Positions 5,763-12,127 of a stretch of DNA of 15,886 nt are shown here, piece after piece. The translations under genes were made by a program, and so were the position numbers. Source of the DNA: an uncultured Coriobacteriales bacterium (GTDB taxonomy: Bacteria; Actinomycetota; Coriobacteriia; Coriobacteriales; UMGS124); assembly GCA_934654475.1 (NCBI GenBank), contig CAKUFZ010000034.1:1-15886 (forward strand), given 5' to 3'. The notes under the pieces are model-generated. The model saw only the letters and a program-made list of their open reading frames with translations, was not told where the DNA came from and did not search any database. Position 1 is the stretch's first letter; the number at the start of each line of letters is the position of its first letter.

Positions 5763-7367
5763 ATGCTGTTCCGCACAATCGACGAGGCCTTGCACGCATC
5801 GAGCGGTGAATCCGGCGCATGCGCCGTGCCTCAAAACGCACGCGACTATGCGCAGACCTACCGCGAGATTCGCGCCGACTTTCTCGAGGCGGTGGGGCAG
5901 TTTGGCCTGGGTGTAGCCCCCGAGGAGCAAGCGGGTCTCAGTCCCTTCTCGGCAGAGGTGGACCAGATGGCGCAGGCGGGCCTCCATGTGGAAAACGCCC
6001 GCAGCAGCCTGTGGCTCAACTGGATTTCGCCTGCGTGCTTGGCCTGCCGCAAGGCCGTGGGCACGCAGACGTTCCTCACCTCCACCCAGTGCCCCAAAAA
6101 GTGCTTCTTCTGCTTCAACCCCAACCAGGAGAACTACGCCTACTACCAGACGCACGTGCGCAACATAGCCGCCGACCTCGAGGCCGAGCATGCCCACGGC
6201 GTGCGCCTGCAGCACCTGGCCGTGACGGGCGGCGAGCCGCTCCTGCACAAGCGCGAGCTCTTCGCGTTCCTCGAGCGCGCACGCGAGCTGTACCCCAACG
6301 CATACACGCGCTTGTACACCTGCGGCGAGGGCATGGACGCGCAGACAGCACGCGAGCTGCGCGAGGCAGGCCTCAACGAGGTGCGTTTCAGCATCAAGAC
6401 GCAGGAGTCGGCCGCCCTGAGGCAGCGCACGCTCGACGCGCTGGAAGGTTGCGTGGGCGTGTTCGACGCCACCATGGTGGAGATGCCCGTGATGCCCGAC
6501 GAGCTGCCCCTCATGCAGGATTTGCTTGTTGAGCTGGACAAACGAGGTGCCACGGGCATCAACCTGCTTGAACTGTGCTTCCCCTTCAACAACGCGGTCG
6601 CCTTCGCACGACGCGGCTACTCCATCAAGCACGAGCCGTACCGCGTGCCTTACGACTACTGGTATGCGGGCGGCCTTCCCATCGAGGGGAGCGAGGACGT
6701 CTGCATCCGGCTCCTGTCGTTTGCCATCGAGCGCGAGCTGCGCATGGGCGTGCACTACTGCTCGCTCGAGAACAAGCTCACCGGGCAGATGTATCAGCAA
6801 AACGCACCCTTCAAGCAGGCCTTCCCTCCGCGCGAGTACGCGCAGCGCGGCCACTTCCTTGCTTGCGCGCGCATCTTTGGGCCCGATGCTGCAGCGGCGC
6901 GGCGCATTCTTGCTGGCAGCGGGCGGGCCGTGGCCGCCGGCAACCCGGCAGCCCCCGGCCAGGTTGGCAGCGCAGGCAACGCGGAGACATCCGGTCAAAC
7001 CGACATCGCAGGCGGCCCCACGGCTCCCGGCCGGGCTGCCATCGCTGGCAACACGGCGGCGTCCGGCCAGGCTGACATCGCGGGCGGCCCCACGGCTCCC
7101 GGCCGGGCTGGCATCGCAGACAGCACGGCGGTGTCCGGTCAAACCAGCATCGCAAGCGACCTGCCAGCAGCCTCCCAGACCGACGAGCTCGAGCTTGCTC
7201 CCAGCGACATCGCCCTGCTCGCAGGCGAGCTTCCCCATGCGCTTGTGGCCATCGGGCTGGGCGTGGTGGAGGAGCGCCCAGACGGCCGCGTGCTGCGCGA
7301 GCTTGACGCGCGCTACACCACCCCAAGCCTCTTCAACCCGGCAGACCTGCAGGTAGACACGATGTAG
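5763..7367 (+). CDS. Radical SAM protein with an in-frame tandem-repeat insertion
   Basis: The 534-residue protein has the radical SAM signature C110-PKK-C114-FF-C117 for the SAM-binding [4Fe-4S] cluster, followed by VTGGEPLL (154-161). A CLAC pair (C92, C95) lies just before it. The core (about 85-370) resembles pyruvate-formate-lyase-activase-related proteins of the COG2108 type, including VEMPVMPDELP, but the reaction is unknown. Residues about 385-475 form a low-complexity Gly/Ala/Pro/Thr/Ser insertion with a 24-residue period, followed by a conserved-looking C-terminal part (DIALLAGELPHALVAIGLG to the end). ATG 5763 has GGAGG (5750-5754) eight bases upstream. It lies 26 bases after the aldo/keto reductase gene in the same operon, suggesting a shared pathway using low-potential electrons. 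Function is otherwise inference. Confidence 0.85.
   Translation: MLFRTIDEALHASSGESGACAVPQNARDYAQTYREIRADFLEAVGQFGLGVAPEEQAGLSPFSAEVDQMAQAGLHVENARSSLWLNWISPACLACRKAVGTQTFLTSTQCPKKCFFCFNPNQENYAYYQTHVRNIAADLEAEHAHGVRLQHLAVTGGEPLLHKRELFAFLERARELYPNAYTRLYTCGEGMDAQTARELREAGLNEVRFSIKTQESAALRQRTLDALEGCVGVFDATMVEMPVMPDELPLMQDLLVELDKRGATGINLLELCFPFNNAVAFARRGYSIKHEPYRVPYDYWYAGGLPIEGSEDVCIRLLSFAIERELRMGVHYCSLENKLTGQMYQQNAPFKQAFPPREYAQRGHFLACARIFGPDAAAARRILAGSGRAVAAGNPAAPGQVGSAGNAETSGQTDIAGGPTAPGRAAIAGNTAASGQADIAGGPTAPGRAGIADSTAVSGQTSIASDLPAASQTDELELAPSDIALLAGELPHALVAIGLGVVEERPDGRVLRELDARYTTPSLFNPADLQVDTM
6930..7155 (+). repeat. 72-bp (24-codon) tandem repeat inside the radical SAM gene
   Basis: Units beginning at 7002, 7074 and, degenerately, 7146 share GACATCGC followed by GGCGGCCCCACGGCTCCCGG. 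Each 72-bp unit contains two related 36-bp halves of the type GG(P/N)TA-(P/S)G-(R/Q)A-xIA. Less conserved copies extend back to about 6930. The period is a multiple of three, so frame is kept when copy number changes, and unit number could vary between strains. Confidence 0.75.
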
Positions 7368-7492
7368 GAGCGGCACAGCCAGGACATGGACGCCCGGACA
7401 GCTCGGAGGCACACCCCAAGCTGACGCGAATCCAGGCACATCCAGGGCGCCGTCACGCGACACCGTCGTAAGGCGTCCATCCCCTACCCACT

Positions 7493-7543
7493 AAAAAGCC
7501 CCCGTGCCCAGCGGCTCTGTGAGAGGCGCGGGCACGGGGGCTT
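7493..7543 (-). terminator. Strong terminator of the molybdoenzyme operon, in a convergent spacer
   Basis: AAGCCCCCGTGCCC (7496-7509) pairs perfectly with GGGCACGGGGGCTT (7530-7543). On the - strand the stem is followed by a run of U (7497-7493), a classic rho-independent terminator about 50 bases after the ferredoxin subunit's stop codon. It may also stop + strand transcription from the radical SAM operon. Bases 7368-7492 contain no gene. Confidence 0.88.
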
Positions 7544-7593
7544 GTGCGTGACATCGGGGGATGTCGCGGCCTTGCTCAGGCGTCGGGACAGAC

Positions 7594-8181
7594 CTAGATG
7601 GTCTTCTCCTCGAAGCCGTCCTCGAGGGCGCAGGCGCGAGCCTTCACGAGGAAGTTCGGGCCGGTCTCGCCGTCGGGGTAGCAGGGCAGGGCGCTCACGA
7701 GGTCGTCGCCGTACTGTGCGCGCAGCTCGTCGACCGGGCCGAAGTGCAGGGCGCGCATCATGCAGCTTGCGACGCAAGCGGGCTGCTCGCCCTTGGCCAC
7801 CAGGTCGCGGCAGCCGTCGCACTTCACAACCTTTTCCAGGTCCTCGATGTAGACCGGGTGGTGGTAGGGGCAAGCCTCGACGCAAAGCTGGCAGGCGGCA
7901 CCTGCGCAGTTAATCTCGGGGTCGTGGTAGACGAGGCCGGTCTCAGCGTCCTTCACCGTGCGGCCGGTGGGGCAGGCATCCACGCAGGCGGGGTTGTCGC
8001 AGTGGTTGCAGGTCGTGGCCAGGTGATAGTAACCCGGGTTGGGATACTCGCCGCACTCGTAGGTGTGGACCTCACGCAGGAGGTAGCCCACATCCAGGCG
8101 GTTCTTGTCTTTGCAGGCGATCTGGCAGGTATGGCACCCTGCGCACGCCGTTTGGTCGAAATAGAACCCGTACTGTGCCAT
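7594..8181 (-). CDS. Four-cluster ferredoxin subunit, DmsB-like
   Basis: The 195-residue protein has sixteen cysteines in four groups typical of the electron-transfer subunit of DMSO-reductase-type enzymes: C13/16/19/23, C58/61/66/70, C92/97/100/104 and C121/124/136/140, predicted to bind four [4Fe-4S] clusters. It should pass electrons to the Mo-containing subunit encoded just upstream. It has no Tat signal of its own, as is usual, since it is carried across the membrane by its partner. The ATG at 8181 has AGGGAG (8188-8193) six bases upstream, and only 22 bases separate it from the stop of the catalytic subunit gene. It is the last gene of the operon; no membrane anchor gene follows before the terminator. 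Confidence 0.93.
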   Translation of the reverse strand: MAQYGFYFDQTACAGCHTCQIACKDKNRLDVGYLLREVHTYECGEYPNPGYYHLATTCNHCDNPACVDACPTGRTVKDAETGLVYHDPEINCAGAACQLCVEACPYHHPVYIEDLEKVVKCDGCRDLVAKGEQPACVASCMMRALHFGPVDELRAQYGDDLVSALPCYPDGETGPNFLVKARACALEDGFEEKTI

Positions 8182-8203
8182 GTTCAGCTCCCTTTCGCCT
8201 TAC

Positions 8204-10882
8204 CTAGTCAAACAGGATCGTCTGCGGGACGTCCTTGTCGGCGGGGAGCGGATCGCCGTCCCACTTCTCAACCTGGACGTTCAGCGTGTTGTAACCGTCA
8301 ACGCCCATGCCCGTGGCAACGTTGCCGGTGATGTAGTTCTCGCTGCCGCCGTGGTCAACGGCGTCGTTCTCGTCGACGCGCACCCATGCGCCGTGGGGCA
8401 GGCCCACAACGCCGGGCATCATACGGGCGGTCACGCTGGCGGGACGCAGGGTCTCGCCGTACTTGGAGGAAATCTTCACCGTGTCGCCGTCGGCAATGCC
8501 GCGCTCCTCGGCGTCCTGCTTGGAGATGAAGAACGGGTTGGCGCAAGCCTCGCGCAGCCAGGGGATGTTGTCGAAGATGGAGTGCGAACGACGCTGGTAG
8601 TGCGGGTTGATGCACTGCAGCGGGAAGTCGGTCTTCTCGCCGGCGATGTCCCCGTCGACGAAGGTCTCCTCGAAGCCCTGAGCGCAGGCACGGTACTTGG
8701 GGATGGGCGAGTAGGGCTCATCGGAGTAGCCGTGGGAGTTGAGGCAGTCGGCCCAGGTCTGGCAGTAGAACTCGACCTTGCCGGAGTTCGTGGCGATGGG
8801 GTTGGCCTCGGGATCCTCGCGGAAGGCCTGCTTGTCGATGTAGCCGTAGTTGTCGCCCACGTGACGGTCGACGCGGTACACGCCGTCCTCCATGAACTTG
8901 GCGATCGGGACGCGACCCTCCTGCGGCTCGCCCTCAACACCCCACTCGTCGATGTCCTCCTGCGTGATGGAGCACAGGTTCTCCCAGTCGACGCCGTTCT
9001 CCTTGACGACCGAGCAGGTGGCCACGGCGTTGAAGAGGCGCTGGGTCTCGCTGACGGTGAAGAAGTCGTCCTGCGTGAGGCCGAACTTCTCGCCGATCTT
9101 GATGCAGGCCTCGGTGTCGCTGACGGCCTCGAAATAGGGGTCGACGACCTTGCGGTTGATCAGCATGGTGTCGCGGTTGATGTAGCCGTCCCACACGAAG
9201 CTGCCCTCGCGCTCCCAGTTGGTGGTGATGGGAAGCACGATGTCGGCGTACTTGTTGGAAGCGGTGAGGAAGTGGCCCTGGCCCACGACGAACTCGACGG
9301 AGCGGAACGCCTCAATGCCCTTCTTGGCACCCTCGCAGGTGGTGAGCTTGGCGCTGTTGGCGGTCCAGATCATCCTGACGTCAGCGGTGATGTTCTCGAT
9401 GTGCTTGGTGAGATCGTACTCGCCGATGGCATCCTTCCAAGACACGCCGTAACCGTTGAGCGTTTTCCACAGCGTGGTGGGGTTGAAGGGCTCGCCAAGC
9501 ACGGCGCCCCACATCTGGGTGTCGCTCACGGAAGTGGACGAGCCGGTGCCGCTCGTGCCGCCGGCGCTGCCGGCGCTGCCGGCCTTGACAAGGCGCGGAC
9601 CAAAGTTGTTCGTGTGGTTCCAAGCGGTCGGGCCAACGCAGTTGCCGCTCTTGCCGATGTGGCCGCCCATGGCGCCCAGGCAGATGGCGGTCTGAGGAAG
9701 CTGCTCGGTGTTGTAGGTACGAGCGCTCGCCCAGCTCGACAGGATGGCGACATTGTTGTCCTTGCCCAGGATGCGGGCGACCTCACGCAGGGTCTCGGGG
9801 TCGACGCCGCAGATCTCGCTGGCCCACTCGGGGGTCTTGGGCACGCCGTCGTACTCGCCGCGCAGGTAGTCGAAGAAGTTCTCGTCGGTCGTGGCGTCGG
9901 CGGGCATGTGGTCGGCGTCCTGGCCCACGCAGCAGCGATCCAGGAAGTCCCAGTCGATGAGCGGGCTGGACTCGCTGTCCTCCTCGAGCATGACGTAGGC
10001 CATGGCCATCATGGCTGCCATGTCGGTGGCGGGGCGAATCGGCACCCACTGGGCGTCGAGGATGGACGTCGTGTCGGTGTAGATCGGGTCGAAGATGATG
10101 AACTTGACGCCGGCGTCCTTCCAGGACTTGGCGAAGTTCGTGGCGTTGCCCAGGGCTGCCCAAGCGGGGTTGTAGCCGAAGGCGACCACGTAGTCGCAGT
10201 TCAGCATGTCGAGACGGTCGTTGTTGACCGTGTAGTCGTTGCAACCGTCGCCCCAGCCGAGCACGCCAGGAGCGAACCAGCTGCCCCACGAGGAGGTCGT
10301 CCACGAGGAGAGGTAGTTGATGTTGAGCTTGTTGAGCAGGCCGGTCATGCCGCCGCCAAGGGCGAGGATGGAGTTGTCGCCAAACTCGCCATTGATGCGC
10401 TCGACCTCGTCATGGATGTACTGGGCAGCCTCGTCCCAAGAGATGCGCTCCCACTCGTCGATACCGCGCAGCTCGGCATGCGGGTCCTCGGGGCTCCAGT
10501 TCTTGCGCTTCATGGGGTACTTTAGACGGTCGAGGCCGCGAGCCTGATACTGCTGCGACCAGCCGCGCAGGCAGGCCCTCTGCTGACGGTTGATCTCGTC
10601 ATCGGTGTTGATGTCGTCGGTCCCCTGGCGAACGATCACGCCGTCCTTCGTGCAGACCCTGACGAGGCACTTGCCGCCACAGTTGTGCCAGCAAGCAGCG
10701 GAATGCCACTCACCCTCCTCGCCGGCCTTCATCTCGTCGGCCAGGGCCATGCGCAGGTTGTTGTCGGCTGAGCCGCTCACTGCAGACAGACCCAGGCTTG
10801 CCGCCCCCACGGCCGCAACGGAGCCAGCCAGGAACTTGCGCCTGCTGAGCCCGGATTTCAGTGCATCTTGTACCAATGCCAT
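8204..10882 (-). CDS. Tat-exported molybdopterin oxidoreductase, DMSO reductase (DmsA-like) family
   Basis: The 892-residue catalytic subunit starts with a twin-arginine signal (SRRKFLAGS at 13-21 and a hydrophobic stretch 22-36), so it is exported folded. The [4Fe-4S] motif C64-x3-C68-x3-C72 with C104 (ACLRGW) follows. Aligning by eye with E. coli DmsA around VVAFGYNP (232-239) places the Mo-ligating serine at S198 in TTSSWGS. Later landmarks are FIIFDPIYTDT, DAQWVPIRPATD, NHTNNFG, ADIVLPITTNWEREGSF and a C-terminal dinucleotide-binding domain (PHYQRRSHSIFDNIPW, then MPGVVGLPHGAW). A Gly/Ser/Thr linker, AGSAGSAGGTSGTGSSTS, interrupts the middle. AGGAGG (cctcct at 10891-10896) supports the start. 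The TorD-family gene precedes it by 49 bases. The substrate is not evident: S-/N-oxide reduction is possible, but this family is expanded in Eggerthellaceae for many substrates. Confidence 0.93.
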   Translation of the reverse strand: MALVQDALKSGLSRRKFLAGSVAAVGAASLGLSAVSGSADNNLRMALADEMKAGEEGEWHSAACWHNCGGKCLVRVCTKDGVIVRQGTDDINTDDEINRQQRACLRGWSQQYQARGLDRLKYPMKRKNWSPEDPHAELRGIDEWERISWDEAAQYIHDEVERINGEFGDNSILALGGGMTGLLNKLNINYLSSWTTSSWGSWFAPGVLGWGDGCNDYTVNNDRLDMLNCDYVVAFGYNPAWAALGNATNFAKSWKDAGVKFIIFDPIYTDTTSILDAQWVPIRPATDMAAMMAMAYVMLEEDSESSPLIDWDFLDRCCVGQDADHMPADATTDENFFDYLRGEYDGVPKTPEWASEICGVDPETLREVARILGKDNNVAILSSWASARTYNTEQLPQTAICLGAMGGHIGKSGNCVGPTAWNHTNNFGPRLVKAGSAGSAGGTSGTGSSTSVSDTQMWGAVLGEPFNPTTLWKTLNGYGVSWKDAIGEYDLTKHIENITADVRMIWTANSAKLTTCEGAKKGIEAFRSVEFVVGQGHFLTASNKYADIVLPITTNWEREGSFVWDGYINRDTMLINRKVVDPYFEAVSDTEACIKIGEKFGLTQDDFFTVSETQRLFNAVATCSVVKENGVDWENLCSITQEDIDEWGVEGEPQEGRVPIAKFMEDGVYRVDRHVGDNYGYIDKQAFREDPEANPIATNSGKVEFYCQTWADCLNSHGYSDEPYSPIPKYRACAQGFEETFVDGDIAGEKTDFPLQCINPHYQRRSHSIFDNIPWLREACANPFFISKQDAEERGIADGDTVKISSKYGETLRPASVTARMMPGVVGLPHGAWVRVDENDAVDHGGSENYITGNVATGMGVDGYNTLNVQVEKWDGDPLPADKDVPQTILFD

Positions 10883-10931
10883 AAAACTGTCCTCCTATCC
10901 CCTTGTCTTACAAAACCAACGTGCAATACCT

Positions 10932-11729
10932 TTATGCCGCGACGGAAGCGACAATCTCCAACATCTCGTCGAGGACCGACACGTCGAGCTGCACGAAGTC
11001 GGCCACAGCCTGCGCAAGCTGCGGATACACCTCGTGCGTCTTCGACGCAGCCATGTCCTGCGCATACGAGAAAACCCAGTTGAGCAGGTGCCCGCGCTCG
11101 AATGCCGCCTGGTCCTCAAGCACCTTCGCAAGCTCGCACAGCTGACCATCTTCCAGATGGGCAATGGCTTGCGCGGCCGTCAGCTCGAGAAAGTGCATCA
11201 TGAGGGCAATGTGGTCATCCGGGATGCGCGGGTAGCCAGCCGGGATGTAGAGATACCTCTCATACCAAGAGCGCACGGCAAGCGTGGACTCTTGGAACAG
11301 GGCACGCTCGCGCGTGGTGTACACAGACTCCCACGGCGCGGCCACCATATTGTCGGGAGCGAAGAAAAGTCGCTCGTATTCGTCGTGTGCCTGCTGCATG
11401 CCCTGCTCGCCCTGGGCGACGAGCTCGGCGCAGCGAGAAAGCGCCGCGCGCAGCTCGGCGGGCGCAGGGCTAGCGCCGTCGTCGAACATGTCGACCACGG
11501 CCAGGCTCTCCTGGCTGCTTGCAGCCGTGAAAAGCTCGGTGCTGGGCAGGGTGCCCAGAAGCTTATGGAAAAGCGAGAACAGATACTCGCGTCCCTTGAG
11601 GAAGCCGAGCAATACGGCTCGGGTCTCGTCGTCTGCGTTGCCCTGGGCCGCTTCGGCCACGTCGGGCTGTGCCGCAGCGCAAGCTGCATGCGTCATCGAT
11701 TCGGCCCGCTCATCAGCATTGCCGCACAT
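10932..11729 (-). CDS. TorD/DmsD-family molybdoenzyme maturation chaperone
   Basis: The 265-residue helical cytoplasmic protein has the family landmarks DEYERLFFAP (116-125) with APWESVYTT (131-139), and PDDHIALMMHFLELTAAQA (170-188). Such chaperones bind the Tat signal and the folding apoenzyme and permit Mo-cofactor insertion before export; its partner is presumably the catalytic subunit encoded 49 bases downstream. The start was set at ATG 11729, with GAGGGG about eight bases upstream; the frame extends to 11804, but that extension is not conserved-looking and lacks a site. An internal ATG (residue 12) is possible. An acidic/Ala-rich N-terminal 35 residues precedes the conserved domain. 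It is the first gene of the three-gene operon. Confidence 0.88.
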   Translation of the reverse strand: MCGNADERAESMTHAACAAAQPDVAEAAQGNADDETRAVLLGFLKGREYLFSLFHKLLGTLPSTELFTAASSQESLAVVDMFDDGASPAPAELRAALSRCAELVAQGEQGMQQAHDEYERLFFAPDNMVAAPWESVYTTRERALFQESTLAVRSWYERYLYIPAGYPRIPDDHIALMMHFLELTAAQAIAHLEDGQLCELAKVLEDQAAFERGHLLNWVFSYAQDMAASKTHEVYPQLAQAVADFVQLDVSVLDEMLEIVASVAA

Positions 11730-11824
11730 ATAGTATTCCCCTCGTCCCCTTTGGCCGACCATTCGACCGTTCCCCGGCAAGCCTTGTTCCCTCCCAAGAA
11801 ACAAAGGCGAAACAAACCAAAATC

Positions 11825-11853
11825 ACTCTAGACAAAAGACGGTGCAAATGCAA
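11825..11853 (-). promoter_or_regulatory. Candidate promoter of the molybdoenzyme operon
   Basis: On the - strand TTGCAT (11853-11848) and TAGAGT (11830-11825) are separated by 17 bases, each matching four of six consensus positions. A start near 11818 would give a leader of about 90 bases before the TorD-type gene. The interval 11730-11824 contains no other gene. Confidence 0.4.
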
Positions 11854-11859
11854 CAAGCC

Positions 11860-11874
11860 AAAGCGATTTGCTTT
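11860..11874. promoter_or_regulatory. Inverted repeat AAAGC-N5-GCTTT next to the candidate -35 box
   Basis: AAAGC (11860-11864) and GCTTT (11870-11874) flank GATTT, immediately upstream of the candidate -35 of the molybdoenzyme operon. The position suits an activator site. It is a short palindrome and could be chance. Confidence 0.25.
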
Positions 11875-11974
11875 AGTACTCCACCGCGCTGGAGCGAGAG
11901 GCCCATGAAGAGGGCAGATTAGCGTTGGACAACAACCCTAATCGCGCAGCGCCGTGACGGGTGCTACCAGCACG

Positions 11975-12066
11975 ACCGGATGTTTTCGGGAAGTTTGACC
12001 GGTGGTTTTTAGAACTTTTGACCGGTGGTTTTCGGAGGTTTTGGCCGGTGGTTTTCAGAAGCAGGT
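11975..12066. repeat. Four tandem 23-bp repeats upstream of the helicase gene
   Basis: The core (A/G)CCGG(T)GGTTTT recurs at 11975, 11998, 12021 and 12044, exactly 23 bases apart. The consensus is ACCGGTGGTTTTCGGAAG followed by TTTTG. The copies differ mainly in the CGGA/TAGA/CAGA part. With no spacers between units this is a direct tandem repeat, not a CRISPR. It ends 61 bases before the chosen helicase start, so it may lie in or next to the promoter region. Confidence 0.75.
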
Positions 12067-12080
12067 TCATCGGCTGGGCA

Positions 12081-12088
12081 TATACAAT
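12081..12088 (+). promoter_or_regulatory. Possible -10 box for the helicase gene
   Basis: TATACAAT contains two overlapping -10-like hexamers (TATACA and TACAAT), about 40 bases before the chosen start codon. No good -35 hexamer is found; the 23-bp repeats occupy the sequence upstream. Confidence 0.3.
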
Positions 12089-12127
12089 CTTGCAAACACA
12101 GTTTTCGCCACAAGGAGTCTGGCTGCA

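Noticed and set aside
5700..7463. 587-codon open frame on the - strand opposite the radical SAM gene
   Set aside because: It is a shadow of a high-GC gene and has no recognisable domain; the + strand has the radical SAM signature.
10220..10270. Cysteine in GDGCNDYT of the molybdoenzyme as a non-standard Mo ligand
   Set aside because: Aligning by eye with E. coli DmsA through VVAFGYNP puts this motif after the ligand position and places a serine (S198 in TTSSWGS) at the ligand.
8180..10525. 781-codon open frame on the + strand antisense to the molybdoenzyme subunit gene
   Set aside because: It is a codon-bias shadow: Val/Leu/Gly/Asp/Ala-rich, with no domain, and lies opposite a gene with clear family motifs, ribosome binding site and Tat signal.
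11975..12066. CRISPR array
   Set aside because: Units follow one another at 23 bases with no unique spacers, and no cas-like gene is present.
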